A stretch of DNA of 64,000 nucleotides from Alteromonas pelagimontana (lineage in GTDB: Bacteria; Pseudomonadota; Gammaproteobacteria; Enterobacterales; Alteromonadaceae): NCBI RefSeq assembly GCF_002499975.2, contig NZ_CP052766.1, positions 1,302,001 through 1,366,000 on the forward strand. The letters run 5' to 3'. The position numbers were made by a program, and so were the translations under genes. The notes beneath the pieces were generated by a model. The model was not told where the DNA came from. It did not search any database and saw nothing but the letters and a program-made list of their open reading frames with translations. Shown here in pieces: positions 17,939 to 27,412 of this stretch (the stretch's first letter is position 1; the number at the start of each line of letters is the position of its first letter).

Positions 17939-18619
17939 TTACAGTTGGCCCTGAAGATTAAAGAATTTGCCCACGCGATGACAGAGCAACGCCCAAAAAC
18001 CACCGGCGCACCAACCAGCAACGATGTCAGAAGGCCAATGAACCCCCAGATATACGCGGCTTGAACCCACCATCACTGCCAATAGTAACGCAACAGAAAA
18101 TAGCAGTATCTTGATGGCGCGACGAGGTTGGATCTGCGCGACTAAAGTAGCTAATGTAAAGTAAGTGAGGGCTGACATCATGGCGTGTCCAGAGGGAAAA
18201 CTGCTGGTATAAATACGCGTATGATGCGGCACCAAATCAGGGCGCGGGCGGGTAAAACCATATTTCAGCAAAAAGCTGACAAGCATGCCGGACAAAATGG
18301 CGCTCACTAAAAACCAACCGAGCCTAGGTCTGCCGTTGATACCCAGCGCCAACCCAATCACCCCAGACATCAGAACGAGTAACCAATTACTCCCCAGGGC
18401 CGTAGCATCGCGCATAATCTCTTCTACCCAGGTTGGCCCAATAGGATCGGATAAATCCTGCGGGTTACGAAGGCCGAGCATGATAGCTTCATCCACTATC
18501 CACGTTTCCCCCGCCGCTACTGTCATCGCCAGGTGCACAAAAAGCCAAACCAAGCCAAAGAACAGCCACATCAGAAAGAAAGTCTGGGTGGTAAAAAGGC
18601 GCCGCTTATCTTGTGCCAT
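17939..18619 (-). CDS. PAP2-family membrane phosphatase
   Basis: A 226-residue inner-membrane protein with about six hydrophobic segments and all three parts of the phosphatidic acid phosphatase 2 signature: KYGFTRPRPD, PSGHAM and SRVYLGVHWPSD. The catalytic histidines are present. Such enzymes remove phosphate from lipid phosphates, including undecaprenyl pyrophosphate and phosphatidylglycerophosphate; the substrate here is not known. A copy of the TACTAATCC repeat lies just upstream of the start. Confidence 0.9.
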   Translation of the reverse strand: MAQDKRRLFTTQTFFLMWLFFGLVWLFVHLAMTVAAGETWIVDEAIMLGLRNPQDLSDPIGPTWVEEIMRDATALGSNWLLVLMSGVIGLALGINGRPRLGWFLVSAILSGMLVSFLLKYGFTRPRPDLVPHHTRIYTSSFPSGHAMMSALTYFTLATLVAQIQPRRAIKILLFSVALLLAVMVGSSRVYLGVHWPSDIVAGWCAGGFWALLCHRVGKFFNLQGQL

Positions 18620-18648
18620 TAAACTCTCGCGATAAAGGATTTCACCTT

Positions 18649-18678
18649 TATACTAATCCTCATTGATGTGTGATCAGC
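18649..18678 (+). repeat. TACTAATCC-family repeat, left-arm copy
   Basis: Starts TATACTAATCC and continues with TTGATGTGTGATCAGC, which matches the left arm at 42868 and 59927. A weakly complementary GGATTA follows near 18695. It lies upstream of the PAP2 gene. Confidence 0.7.
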
Positions 18679-18734
18679 CAAGAGATGAGGATCAGGATTA
18701 TTCAGGCAGGAATGGAAAAAGTATCACTTGAACC

Positions 18735-18765
18735 GGCCGCTTTACTGCAAAGGTACAAAGCGGCC
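18735..18765. terminator. Hairpin downstream of emrB
   Basis: GGCCGCTTT (18735-18743) and AAAGCGGCC (18757-18765) form a perfect nine-pair stem directly after the emrB stop codon. There is no immediate T run on the minus strand, so termination strength is uncertain. Confidence 0.5.
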
Positions 18766-18772
18766 AATCCAT

Positions 18773-20278
18773 TTAGTGCTTCGCTGGTGCCTTAAGAAGT
18801 AGCAAAAGCGGAATGGCGGCCAGAGTGATCCACATCATCAAACGAAAGTCTTGTAAATAACCTAATGTCATTGCCTGACTGGTGATCATCTCGTTTACGG
18901 TAGCTAATCCCTGAGCGCTGGTGGCGTTCACGCCCTGCTCCACTGACTGCATAAAAGCAAAATTATAGGGGTTAATAAACTCACTGAATACCGCATGGTT
19001 TTTCTGTGTCGACTGCGCTAGATAAGTCATAACAATGGAAATACCGATGCTGCTACCAATATTCCTCATCAGGCTAAACAATGCGGTGCCTTCGTTCCTG
19101 TAATGCGCATGTAAAGTGGCAAAGCTAATGGTGGAAAGAGGAACGAAAACAAATCCCAGCCCTAAACCTTGAATTACACCAGTACGTACAATTTCGAACG
19201 CATCGACTTCGGCAGTAAATAACGTCATTTCCCACAACGAAAAACAAATCAGTAGCAGGCCGAAAAATATCATATATCTTGTGTCGACCTTGCCAGAAAG
19301 CTTACCCACCGTAATCATCGCTATCATGGTTCCCAGCCCGCGCGGAGCCAAAACGTAACCAACGTCCACTACCGGATAACCCATCAGGTTCTGCATAAAA
19401 GGAGGGAGCAGCGCCATGGTAGCCAGCAGGATTATTCCCACCAGAAAGATAAATATCAGCCCCACACTGAAGTTTCTGTCTTTGAATATGGCCGGTTCGA
19501 TAAAGGGTTTATCTTTGGTAAAAATGTGTACGACAAACAAATAGAAAGCCAACACAGTTAAAATGCATTCAACGATAATTTCACTACTGCCAAACCAATC
19601 CTGAGATTGGCCGCGGTCCAGCATCATCTGCAGTGCGCCGATACTTATTCCCAGCAAGGCGAAGCCGGTTAAATCGAAGCGCCGTGAGAGATCGAGTTCA
19701 GTTTCCGGCACAAACTTCACCAAGCCAAACCACGCCAGTAGGCCGAACGGCAGGTTAATATAAAATACCCAGCGCCAGTTATAGTACTCGGTAAGTATGC
19801 CGCCAAGCGTAGGACCGAGAATTGGCCCAAGCATAACGCCTACTCCCCACATCGCCATCGCGGAGCCGTGTTTCTCCCGAGGATACGTGTCCAGCAACAC
19901 CGCCTGCGATAGCGGGACCAGGCTGGCGCCGAACACGCCTTGCAGTAAGCGAAAAAGTACCAACTGGTTGAGGTTCTGCGCGGCACCACACATCATAGAG
20001 GTGATGGTGAAGCCCACCACCGACCAGATGAACAGACGTTTTCGGCCAAATTTCGCGCTTAACAACCCGGTGAGCGGCATAAATATTGCGGCCGCCACAA
20101 TATAAGAAGTGAGTACCCAGCTAATTTGATCTTGTGTAGCGCTCATGCTGCCCTGCATATGAGGCAGCGCCACATTGGCAATAGTCGTATCCAGCGCTTG
20201 CATGATGGTAGCCAGCATGACTGAAAACGTCACCATAAGCGTATTGACCGGCTGAATTTTCGAGCTCCGGTTTTGCAT
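18773..20278 (-). CDS. emrB: EmrB/QacA-type multidrug exporter (MFS, 14 helices)
   Basis: A 501-residue major facilitator of the DHA2 family. The start is placed at 20278 (MQNRSSK), two bases after the emrA stop codon, although the frame stays open upstream. Signatures are MQALDTTIANVALPHM in helix 1, GRKRLFIWSVV in the loop, and LGPILGPTLGG, the antiporter motif in helix 5. With the EmrA adaptor and an outer-membrane TolC channel it should expel hydrophobic drugs or uncouplers by proton antiport. tolC itself is elsewhere in the window at 47674. Confidence 0.95.
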   Translation of the reverse strand: MQNRSSKIQPVNTLMVTFSVMLATIMQALDTTIANVALPHMQGSMSATQDQISWVLTSYIVAAAIFMPLTGLLSAKFGRKRLFIWSVVGFTITSMMCGAAQNLNQLVLFRLLQGVFGASLVPLSQAVLLDTYPREKHGSAMAMWGVGVMLGPILGPTLGGILTEYYNWRWVFYINLPFGLLAWFGLVKFVPETELDLSRRFDLTGFALLGISIGALQMMLDRGQSQDWFGSSEIIVECILTVLAFYLFVVHIFTKDKPFIEPAIFKDRNFSVGLIFIFLVGIILLATMALLPPFMQNLMGYPVVDVGYVLAPRGLGTMIAMITVGKLSGKVDTRYMIFFGLLLICFSLWEMTLFTAEVDAFEIVRTGVIQGLGLGFVFVPLSTISFATLHAHYRNEGTALFSLMRNIGSSIGISIVMTYLAQSTQKNHAVFSEFINPYNFAFMQSVEQGVNATSAQGLATVNEMITSQAMTLGYLQDFRLMMWITLAAIPLLLLLKAPAKH

Positions 20279-20279
20279 G

Positions 20280-21350
20280 TTACAGCGTAATTCCCATGAG
20301 GCTACGTTGATGGCCGGTGTCAATTTCGGTAATAACACTTAGGCCTGCGCGGAGTTTAGGCGCATTTGCATTAGGCTCAAGCCGAATCCTTACGGGCACC
20401 CTCTGCGCAATTTTCACCCAGTTTCCGGTGGCGTTTTGGGCTGGCAGAATTGAAAATTCTGCGCTAGTCGCTGGACTGACGCTTTCCACAACACCCAGCC
20501 ATTCAACACCGGGATAGGTATCGACAAATACTTGCACCTGCTGGCCTGGCTGCACATAGGTAAGACTGGTTTCTGTATAATTAGCTTCAATCCACAAATT
20601 GTCATCTACAACCAAAGCCATGGCCGTTGTGCCTACCGGCAAGTACTGCCCTTTTAACGGGATGGAATGCACAATTCCTGTCTGTGGAGCCACAACCGTG
20701 GTGCGGCGTAAATCCAGTTCACGACTTTCCAGTTCCGCTTTTGCCGCCATATAATTAGGATGTTGTTCAACAGGCGAATCAAGACGACCACCAAGAGATT
20801 CTTCAATTCTTTTTAAGTCTTCTCTCACAGCCTGAATCTGCAGACGCGCGACATCGGAGTTCTGTTTGGTAGCATCAAACTGCGAACCTGATATATAATT
20901 TTTAGCTAGCAGGTCTGTCTGACGTCTTTCTTCTGATTGCGCAAAGGCGTAACGGCTTTCAGCCAGTGCCAGTTCTGCTTTCTTCTCAAAGTAAGAAGCT
21001 TTCAATGCCGCCAAATCGGTCTTCACCTGCGCCAGATTCGCAGACGCTTTTGCCACTGCCACTTTAAAGGGCTGTGGATCAATCTGAAACAGCACGTCGC
21101 CCTGATTAACGTGTTGGTTTTCTGAAACCTCAACGGCGCTGATAATGCCAGTGACCTCCGGACTGATACGTACCTTATCCGCCTTAACGTAAGCATTATC
21201 TGTTTCCACAATACGACCACTGTGCAAGTAAATTGCTATACCAACGAGCAATGCCAGGGTTGGCACCACTACCATCAACAACAAACGCGTTCGGCGCTTT
21301 TTCGGTTTGGCTTCGGTCACAGTTTCTGTAGCAACACGTTGTTCTGACAT
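20280..21350 (-). CDS. emrA: EmrA/HlyD-type periplasmic adaptor
   Basis: A 356-residue membrane-fusion protein with one N-terminal membrane helix (LLLMVVVPTLALLVGIAIYL). A split biotinyl-lipoyl domain follows (ETDNAYVKADKVRISPEV, then VVAPQTGIVHS) around a long coiled coil, and then a beta-barrel. It links the EmrB pump to an outer-membrane channel. The gene is preceded by marR (19 bases) and followed directly by emrB, so marR-emrA-emrB forms one operon. Confidence 0.94.
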   Translation of the reverse strand: MSEQRVATETVTEAKPKKRRTRLLLMVVVPTLALLVGIAIYLHSGRIVETDNAYVKADKVRISPEVTGIISAVEVSENQHVNQGDVLFQIDPQPFKVAVAKASANLAQVKTDLAALKASYFEKKAELALAESRYAFAQSEERRQTDLLAKNYISGSQFDATKQNSDVARLQIQAVREDLKRIEESLGGRLDSPVEQHPNYMAAKAELESRELDLRRTTVVAPQTGIVHSIPLKGQYLPVGTTAMALVVDDNLWIEANYTETSLTYVQPGQQVQVFVDTYPGVEWLGVVESVSPATSAEFSILPAQNATGNWVKIAQRVPVRIRLEPNANAPKLRAGLSVITEIDTGHQRSLMGITL

Positions 21351-21369
21351 AACGACTCCAAATCAGAAT

Positions 21370-21801
21370 TTATAAGGTAAGTAAACGCTCACGGATGAGA
21401 ACAAGGGCGCGGTTAAACTCGGCAATTTCTGCTTCTGTCAGATCCTGCGTCATATCCTTGCGCAGTTGCATGATGACGGTCTGAATATTGGCCAGGACTG
21501 GTTGAGCAGCATCAGTTAGATTGATCAGATGCACACGGCGATCATTAGGATCAGGGTTACGCACAATCAGCCCACGTTCCGCAAGCTGGTCCAATTGTTT
21601 AGCCAGTGTCATGGGTTGAATATCCAGGGCATCAGCGAGCTCCCGCTGTTTAACTCCCTGATTACGAGAAATATGCAGCAGCGATTTGGCTTGGGCCAAG
21701 GTCAAATCCGTGCCTTCCAAACGTTGATTGAAGACGCCGCGCATGCGCCGGATAATGTCACCCAATAGAAAGCCTGGATTTTCGCGATGTAGTTCGCTCA
21801 T
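21370..21801 (-). CDS. MarR-family repressor of the emrAB operon
   Basis: A 143-residue winged-helix regulator with the MarR pattern: AKSLLHISRNQGVKQRELA, then LDQLAERGLIVRNPDPNDRR in the wing. It is the first gene of the efflux operon, like EmrR/MprA in Escherichia coli. Such proteins normally repress their own operon and let go when the drug binds. An inverted repeat lies 12 bases upstream of the start codon. Confidence 0.9.
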   Translation of the reverse strand: MSELHRENPGFLLGDIIRRMRGVFNQRLEGTDLTLAQAKSLLHISRNQGVKQRELADALDIQPMTLAKQLDQLAERGLIVRNPDPNDRRVHLINLTDAAQPVLANIQTVIMQLRKDMTQDLTEAEIAEFNRALVLIRERLLTL

Positions 21802-21812
21802 AAGCCACCTAT

Positions 21813-21833
21813 ATAGTAAGTGTTGCTTATTAT
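21813..21833. promoter_or_regulatory. Probable operator of the marR-emrAB operon
   Basis: ATAGTAAG-TGTTG-CTTATTAT is an inverted repeat with seven of eight pairs matching. It sits just before the marR start codon, the place and size expected for a MarR dimer site. Confidence 0.55.
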
Positions 21834-21994
21834 ATTGTTAACTTACAACTTTTCAAGGGTGTAAACGGGTGGCCGGCACTAAGCGGCTGAAGAATCTGGT
21901 GATTAGTATGAAAATAAGAACTGGTAGGAATAGAAAGCGACAACAAATCACCGCTTTTTAAGGATTAGTAAATGAAACTAAGGACAAAAGCCGG

Positions 21995-23194
21995 TTAGCA
22001 GAGTGAAGGTTGCAGACGGCGTTTTATTTGGACGCTGCTCACCAGCCACATTAAAAAGCCGCCAGAAAATAGCATTGCCGCAACATAACCGGTGTAGTTA
22101 GGTGCAGCGCCAGTTGCTAACATTAAACCACCCGCCCATGGTCCGATGGCGTTAGCAGTATTGAACCCGCATTGAACGAGAGCACCAATCATGGAGTGTC
22201 CGTCGGGAGAGGCATCAAACAGCATCGACTGGATGACAGCAGCCAAACCTACGCTGCACCCCAAACAAAAAACGGCCAGATATAAAGTCCACAACTCGTA
22301 AGCGGCGTAGACAAAGCACAGCGACACCAGGATGCTCGCGATCAACGCAATCCCCGACGTATTTACGGGAGATTGGTCGGCGTATTTCCCGCAAATCCAG
22401 TTGCCTGTGGTTGTACCCACACCAAATAATACCATGGCAATAGAAATTGAAATCTCCGGAGCATTGGTCACCGTTAAAATAGTATCGGCTAAATAGGTAT
22501 AAATACAGAAGACACCGCCAAAGCCAATAATACAGATCCCCAGAATAGACCAAACCAGCTTATTTTTAAGTACGCCAAGCTCGTTCATCATGTTTGAAGG
22601 TTTAGTCACGGGGCTGCTGGGCAACACCAGATAAAGCAGCATCACGGTAACAAGTGCCATCACCCCTACCGCCAGCATACACAATCGCCAGCTTGAGTAT
22701 TGACCGATTAATGTCACCAGCGGCACGCCGCAGATTGTGGCAAAGGTCAAACCAAAAAAGACCCGTGACATATAATTTGCCCGCTTCCCTTTCGGGGCCA
22801 TATCCGCAGCCAATAGAAAAGCCGTTCCAAAATAGGCACCATGTGGAAGCCCGCTAAGAAAACGAAAAAAGGTTAACTGCATTAAGCTTGCAGCGTTTGA
22901 GCTTAGAGAATTGGCGGCAAACATCAAAAATGCGAACAGCATGAGAGCGGTTCGACGATTCATTTTGGTGGTTGTCAGCATTAAAAGCGGTGCGCCAACA
23001 ACCACTCCGATGGCATATGCACTTATCACGTTTCCCGCCTCAGCAGGTGTTGCATTGAAACTGGAGGCAATCAAGGGCAACATCGGCATAGTAGCAAACT
23101 CGGTAATGCCCAAAATAAATGTACCCATAGCCATTATCACAATGCACCAGAAACGATGGCGGTGAGAAATCTGCTCCAGGGGATTTGTCGTCAT
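21995..23194 (-). CDS. MFS transporter, DHA1 family (AraJ/YdhP-like)
   Basis: A 399-residue 12-helix major facilitator with FILGITEFATMPMLPLIA in helix 1, the loop motif TKMNRRTALMLF, and SGLPHGAYFGTAFLLAADM in helix 4. That last motif is characteristic of the sugar-efflux/AraJ branch of DHA1. The substrate is unknown. It is a single gene, divergent from the AEC transporter 440 bases away. Confidence 0.88.
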   Translation of the reverse strand: MTTNPLEQISHRHRFWCIVIMAMGTFILGITEFATMPMLPLIASSFNATPAEAGNVISAYAIGVVVGAPLLMLTTTKMNRRTALMLFAFLMFAANSLSSNAASLMQLTFFRFLSGLPHGAYFGTAFLLAADMAPKGKRANYMSRVFFGLTFATICGVPLVTLIGQYSSWRLCMLAVGVMALVTVMLLYLVLPSSPVTKPSNMMNELGVLKNKLVWSILGICIIGFGGVFCIYTYLADTILTVTNAPEISISIAMVLFGVGTTTGNWICGKYADQSPVNTSGIALIASILVSLCFVYAAYELWTLYLAVFCLGCSVGLAAVIQSMLFDASPDGHSMIGALVQCGFNTANAIGPWAGGLMLATGAAPNYTGYVAAMLFSGGFLMWLVSSVQIKRRLQPSLC

Positions 23195-23633
23195 AATCTG
23201 CTACTGCCTTAATTTTCTGATAAAGTAAATGCTGCTCTTCCGCCATGGTTTCGCTGCCAAATTCACCCCAAGCTTTGGCAATTACGCCATGCCTGTGACC
23301 CTGTTTTGGAAAATAGAAAAGGGTTGTAGCATGTCGCTACAGTTTCAATGTGTTTAAGGGAAATTTGCCGCAGAGGCCGGAAACGTTCAAAAAGTACTGT
23401 CCTATTTTACAGTAAGTCTTCGTTGCTGTTGAGAGGCGCTTAACGGCGAAATAACCACGTTGAACGCCAGAGGTGTTAAGCCGCTGGTACGCTGTTTAAC
23501 AAAGGAATTACAACGGCTCCCCACTGCCGACCAAACATAGTGTTTTATCGGTAACCGGAGTCTTAGCCGAATTCGATATTTGGTAAACTGTTGTTTTGAC
23601 ATTCATGGATAAGTACTTAAGGTTCACATTTAG
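23195..23633. other. Divergent intergenic region between two transporter genes
   Basis: About 440 bases that must hold the promoters of the MFS gene (leftwards) and the AEC gene (rightwards). An open minus-strand frame (23402-23602) has no ribosome site or motif and is not called. I see no clear operator. Confidence 0.4.
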
Positions 23634-24566
23634 ATGTTCACATTTATTACCACCACGCTTGTCCCGGTACTGATTCTTTTGCTCATGGGTTACGCGCTTT
23701 ACCGCTGGAAAATTTTGAATGAAGGATTTATAGAAGCGGGATCTAAGCTGGTGTTCAATGTGGCGCTGCCTGCCCTTCTTTTTATTTCCATCAGTCAGGC
23801 AGATTTTTCTCAGGCGGCCAATCCGGTTCTTATTCTTGTCGGTCTCTTTGGTACCATAATATTTTTTGCAGCACTAACGCTGTTTTCCCATTTTACTGTC
23901 ACGCCTGCCAACGCACGCGGCGTGGTGGTGCAAGGCGGCTTTCGCGCCAATATGGGGATCATCGGGCTCGCTTATTGTGCTAACACTTATGGTGATGAAG
24001 GCTTAGCGGCTGCTTCTGTTTATCTAGGTTTCACCACCATTTTGTATAATGTTCTCTCTGTTTTTGTACTTAACTTTTATTTAGATGCCAAACGGTCTGT
24101 GAGTCAGCATATTGTAGGAGTTGCCACCAATCCTTTAATCATCTCCATTGCATTGGCACTTTTCGTCTCTTTCTTTCAAATTCAACTGCCAATTACATTG
24201 CTCGCCACCGGTAAATATTTCGCGCAGCTTACTCTTCCGTTAGCGCTAATATGCACTGGCGCTTCGCTGCAATTTCGCTCTTTTAGCACCGATTGGTACA
24301 ACATCGGCGTCAGCACAGTGAGTAAGTGCATACTCTACCCGCTTCTACTGGTACTGCTAAGTTACTGGGCCGGATTTCGTGGCATGAATTTAGGAATAGT
24401 ACTGTTAATGACGATAGCTCCCACCGCCGCGGCAAGCTACGTAATGGCGCGCAACCTGGGCGGTGATTATCGCTTGGCGGCAAGTATCATTGCAGTAACA
24501 ACGCTGCTATCTTTACCTGTGACTGCACTGGCGTTTGGCGCGTTATCTTCACTAAATTTACTTTAA
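23634..24566 (+). CDS. AEC-family transporter (auxin efflux carrier type)
   Basis: A 310-residue membrane protein with the ten-helix layout of the AEC family: an N-terminal VLILLLMGYALYRWKIL, then FNVALPALLF, a central ANMGIIGLAYC and a C-terminal half with PLALICTGASL. Bacterial members carry malate, malonate or other small acids, but nothing here fixes the substrate. It is not in an operon with its neighbours. Confidence 0.9.
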   Translation: MFTFITTTLVPVLILLLMGYALYRWKILNEGFIEAGSKLVFNVALPALLFISISQADFSQAANPVLILVGLFGTIIFFAALTLFSHFTVTPANARGVVVQGGFRANMGIIGLAYCANTYGDEGLAAASVYLGFTTILYNVLSVFVLNFYLDAKRSVSQHIVGVATNPLIISIALALFVSFFQIQLPITLLATGKYFAQLTLPLALICTGASLQFRSFSTDWYNIGVSTVSKCILYPLLLVLLSYWAGFRGMNLGIVLLMTIAPTAAASYVMARNLGGDYRLAASIIAVTTLLSLPVTALAFGALSSLNLL

Positions 24567-24603
24567 TTATTAATCCACCTTGTTGTGGCTTAGTACAAGT
24601 AGC

Positions 24604-24924
24604 TTACGGAGCGCTTTTGCTGCCCCCTAAACAGTTCGGTGATGCGGCAACACCGCCGCCTCTTTTTTCCCACTCTGCGGGCGTAAAGGTATGTAAAGCA
24701 AGAGCATGCACCGGTCCTGCTAATGCCTCTGCAAGCAGCGCATTCACTTTTCGGTGACGACCTATTAAGCGGTCTGAGGCAAAATCGTTGCTGACAATTG
24801 TAACTTTAAAATGACTTTGTGCACCGGGCGGCACATTGTGCATATGACTCTCGTCCTGCACTTCCAGAAAATCAGGTGAAAGATTGTCATTGAGCTGTTG
24901 TTCGATAAAGGCTTTTACTTGCAT
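24604..24924 (-). CDS. BolA-family protein
   Basis: A 106-residue BolA/IbaG-type protein with FLEVQDESHMH, the FKVTIVS strand and the conserved RLIGRHRKVNALLAE block, then VHALALHTFTPAEW. Family members bind [2Fe-2S] clusters with monothiol glutaredoxins and affect morphology and biofilm. The gene starts two bases after the alkB stop, so the two are probably co-transcribed. About 20 C-terminal residues extend beyond the usual domain. Confidence 0.93.
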   Translation of the reverse strand: MQVKAFIEQQLNDNLSPDFLEVQDESHMHNVPPGAQSHFKVTIVSNDFASDRLIGRHRKVNALLAEALAGPVHALALHTFTPAEWEKRGGGVAASPNCLGGSKSAP

Positions 24925-24925
24925 T

Positions 24926-25564
24926 TTATTTCTCTGCCTCGCGGGAGTTGATGTAACGAAAAGTCAGGTTAATTCTACCATCTATCGGTTTGGCCGTCTT
25001 AGCGATACCGTGTGTGTAATACTGTTGAGTTTTACCAGCCATAATTAACAAACTGCCATGCTCCAGCAACTTTACGTATTTCTCGCCGCTATAGCGATGT
25101 TTAAAAATAAATGGCCGGGCGTGGCCCAGGCTTACCGAAGCAATGGTCGGTTCTGTACCCAGCTCAGGCTCATCGTCGGCATGCATTCCCATGCTGTCTT
25201 GACCGTGCCGATACCAATTTGCCAACGCACTGTTAAATGGCGTATGCGTGACTTTGCTGCAGCGCTTTTTAAGCATCAACAATACCGGGTGCCATGGGTG
25301 AGGACGCATCGTAAGCCCAGAGTAAGTATAAACGCAGCTTTCTTCGCCGTGCCAGGACTGCAAACGCGGAATTTTTACCGCTTTGCCGAACAATTTAATG
25401 GTATCCTGTCGCCAAGGTAGCTCGGCTTCCAATTGCTGCCGCAACTGATCAGCTTCGCTCGCTTTTATCCAGTTAGAATAATATGCAACCTCAGCATCGG
25501 GAAGCGGTAGAAACGTGGGTTGCGACGCTGTATCTGCCTGCGGCAAAAAAAGATTTAACTGCAT
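24926..25564 (-). CDS. alkB: AlkB-like 2-oxoglutarate dioxygenase
   Basis: A 212-residue Fe(II)/2-oxoglutarate dioxygenase. Metal and co-substrate residues are visible: MHADDE (HxD), the distal histidine in YYTHGI, and RINLTFRYI with the two arginines. The PRLQSWHGEE segment places it with the ALKBH2/3-like branch that repairs 1-methyladenine and 3-methylcytosine in DNA. It lies upstream of bolA with a one-base gap and is divergent from rlmG, whose start is only 30 bases away. Confidence 0.92.
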   Translation of the reverse strand: MQLNLFLPQADTASQPTFLPLPDAEVAYYSNWIKASEADQLRQQLEAELPWRQDTIKLFGKAVKIPRLQSWHGEESCVYTYSGLTMRPHPWHPVLLMLKKRCSKVTHTPFNSALANWYRHGQDSMGMHADDEPELGTEPTIASVSLGHARPFIFKHRYSGEKYVKLLEHGSLLIMAGKTQQYYTHGIAKTAKPIDGRINLTFRYINSREAEK

Positions 25565-25594
25565 GCATGCTCCACTTGGTCACAAAAAAATATT

Positions 25595-26761
25595 ATGAAT
25601 ACAGAATTTTCTTTGCTGAATCGGCGTCTTACGCTAATTCGCTATCCCGTTGAACATCAGCATAAAAGTCTTCAGGCCTGGGATAGTGCCGACGAATTGC
25701 TTATTGAGCATTTATCCGCCGATACTACACATCCAGATATAGGCAAATATATCATATTCAATGATGACTTCGGCGCGCTTGGCTGCTGGTTCGCTCACCA
25801 CGCCCCCTATTGGGTGTCCGATTCTTTAATCGCCCATCGCTCGCTAAAGCAAAACCTCGAAGCAAATGAACTTAAGGATAGCGGCGTTCATCTACTTACC
25901 AGCCTTGCGCCTTTGCCAGCTGACCCTGATGTCATATTGATTAAAATTCCCCGCACGTTGGCGCTACTGGAACAACAGCTAATTGCATTACGCTCGGTGG
26001 TCAAATCCTCTACCAGAATAATTGCCGCAGCAAAAATTAAAAGTATTACGCGCTCGGTACAACAGCTGTTTGAAAAATATCTTGGCCCCACCAACACATC
26101 ATTAGCCAAAAAAAAATCTCGCTTGCTGTTTTGTGACATTGACGCCGCAGCGCTTTCTCAACCTGTTACCTCACCTTATCCGTCTAAGTGGGACATGCGT
26201 TGTAAGACAGGCCAAATAGTGCAAGTAAGTAATCACGCCAATGTCTTTTCCAGACAATCGCTGGATATTGGTGCGCGTTTGATGATTGAGCATATGCAGG
26301 TGGATAATCAGGATTCAATTATTGATTTAGGTTGCGGCAACGGCGCGCTGGGATTGAATGCGCTGTCAATAGCGCCACAAGCGCATGTTACCTTTGTCGA
26401 TGAATCTTATATGGCGCTGGAATCGGCAAAAGAAAACGTGTTGCACAACTTTCCGGCGCAATATAACCAGTGTGAGTTTATCGCCAGTAACTGCCTGGAA
26501 AGCTTATTGGAACATCCGCGCCATTCTGCAGTCACAAAGGTAGTGTGTAACCCTCCGTTCCACCAGCAAAACGTCATTACCGATCATATTGCATGGCAAA
26601 TGTTTTCGGATGCAAAAGCAATGCTGGCGAGTGGCGGACACTTAATTGTTGTGGCTAATCGACACCTGGATTATCACAATAAACTGAAGCGCTTGTATGG
26701 TGGTGTGAAGGTGCTTGCAAGTGATAAAAAATTCGTTATTTTAAGTGCAGCAAAACGTTAA
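25595..26761 (+). CDS. rlmG: 23S rRNA (guanine-N2)-methyltransferase RlmG
   Basis: A 388-residue protein with the two-domain layout of RlmG/RsmC: a degenerate N-terminal methyltransferase-like half, then a catalytic half with IIDLGCGNGALGL (SAM binding) and CNPPFHQ (the NPPF motif of N-methyltransferases). Length and order match RlmG, which modifies G1835 of 23S rRNA in Escherichia coli. RsmC is the main alternative; the NPPFHQ variant and the length favour RlmG. It is followed 10 bases later by a cyclophilin gene. Confidence 0.9.
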   Translation: MNTEFSLLNRRLTLIRYPVEHQHKSLQAWDSADELLIEHLSADTTHPDIGKYIIFNDDFGALGCWFAHHAPYWVSDSLIAHRSLKQNLEANELKDSGVHLLTSLAPLPADPDVILIKIPRTLALLEQQLIALRSVVKSSTRIIAAAKIKSITRSVQQLFEKYLGPTNTSLAKKKSRLLFCDIDAAALSQPVTSPYPSKWDMRCKTGQIVQVSNHANVFSRQSLDIGARLMIEHMQVDNQDSIIDLGCGNGALGLNALSIAPQAHVTFVDESYMALESAKENVLHNFPAQYNQCEFIASNCLESLLEHPRHSAVTKVVCNPPFHQQNVITDHIAWQMFSDAKAMLASGGHLIVVANRHLDYHNKLKRLYGGVKVLASDKKFVILSAAKR

Positions 26762-26771
26762 GGAAGAATCT

Positions 26772-27368
26772 ATGTTACGAACTCTGTTACTCGCGCTGGT
26801 GCTGATCACCTCAACTGTCACTGCCAAAGACAAAGATGATGGCTCGCAGATCCAACCGGATAATTACTACCCCAGAGTGAAAATGGAAACCACAATGGGT
26901 GATATCGTGGTTGAGCTGGATCGCCGCCGGGCACCGCTGACGACGAACAACTTTTTGCGCTACGTAGACAAACACGGCTACGACGATACTGTTTTCCATC
27001 GTACCGTTCCAGGTTTTGTGGTTCAAGGCGGCGGCTATAATACTGATCTTGAAGAGAAACCCAGCTACCCTGAAATATTTAATGAATCAGGTAATGGAAT
27101 GAAAAACGAATTATATACCATTGCTATGGCGCGCCAGAATGAACCTCACTCCGCCACCCGTCAGTTTTTCTTTAACGTCAACGACAATCCAAGTCTGGAT
27201 CCGGGAAAAAATTGGGGCTACGCTGTCTTTGGTATGATTGTAGAAGGTTCAGAAATTGTCGATAAAATGATGGAAGTCGAGACAGAGTATCAGGTTGCAC
27301 TGGGCGAGCCGAATTTTCCAATTGAACCTATTGTGCTGAAAAAGGCCACCATTTTACCCCCTGTGTAA
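26772..27368 (+). CDS. Periplasmic cyclophilin-type peptidyl-prolyl isomerase
   Basis: A 198-residue protein started at 26772, where AGGAAG gives a ribosome site and the protein opens with a signal peptide (MLRTLLLALVLITSTVTA). The cyclophilin domain follows: METTMGDIVVEL, then FHRTVPGFVVQGGGY with the catalytic arginine, and a bacterial-type ATRQFFFNVNDN. It should catalyse proline isomerisation during folding in the periplasm. It is probably transcribed together with rlmG. Confidence 0.92.
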   Translation: MLRTLLLALVLITSTVTAKDKDDGSQIQPDNYYPRVKMETTMGDIVVELDRRRAPLTTNNFLRYVDKHGYDDTVFHRTVPGFVVQGGGYNTDLEEKPSYPEIFNESGNGMKNELYTIAMARQNEPHSATRQFFFNVNDNPSLDPGKNWGYAVFGMIVEGSEIVDKMMEVETEYQVALGEPNFPIEPIVLKKATILPPV

Positions 27369-27412
27369 GCGCGAAATTTGGTGAAGCGTAGTTATTCCCT
27401 GGATTAGAAAGA

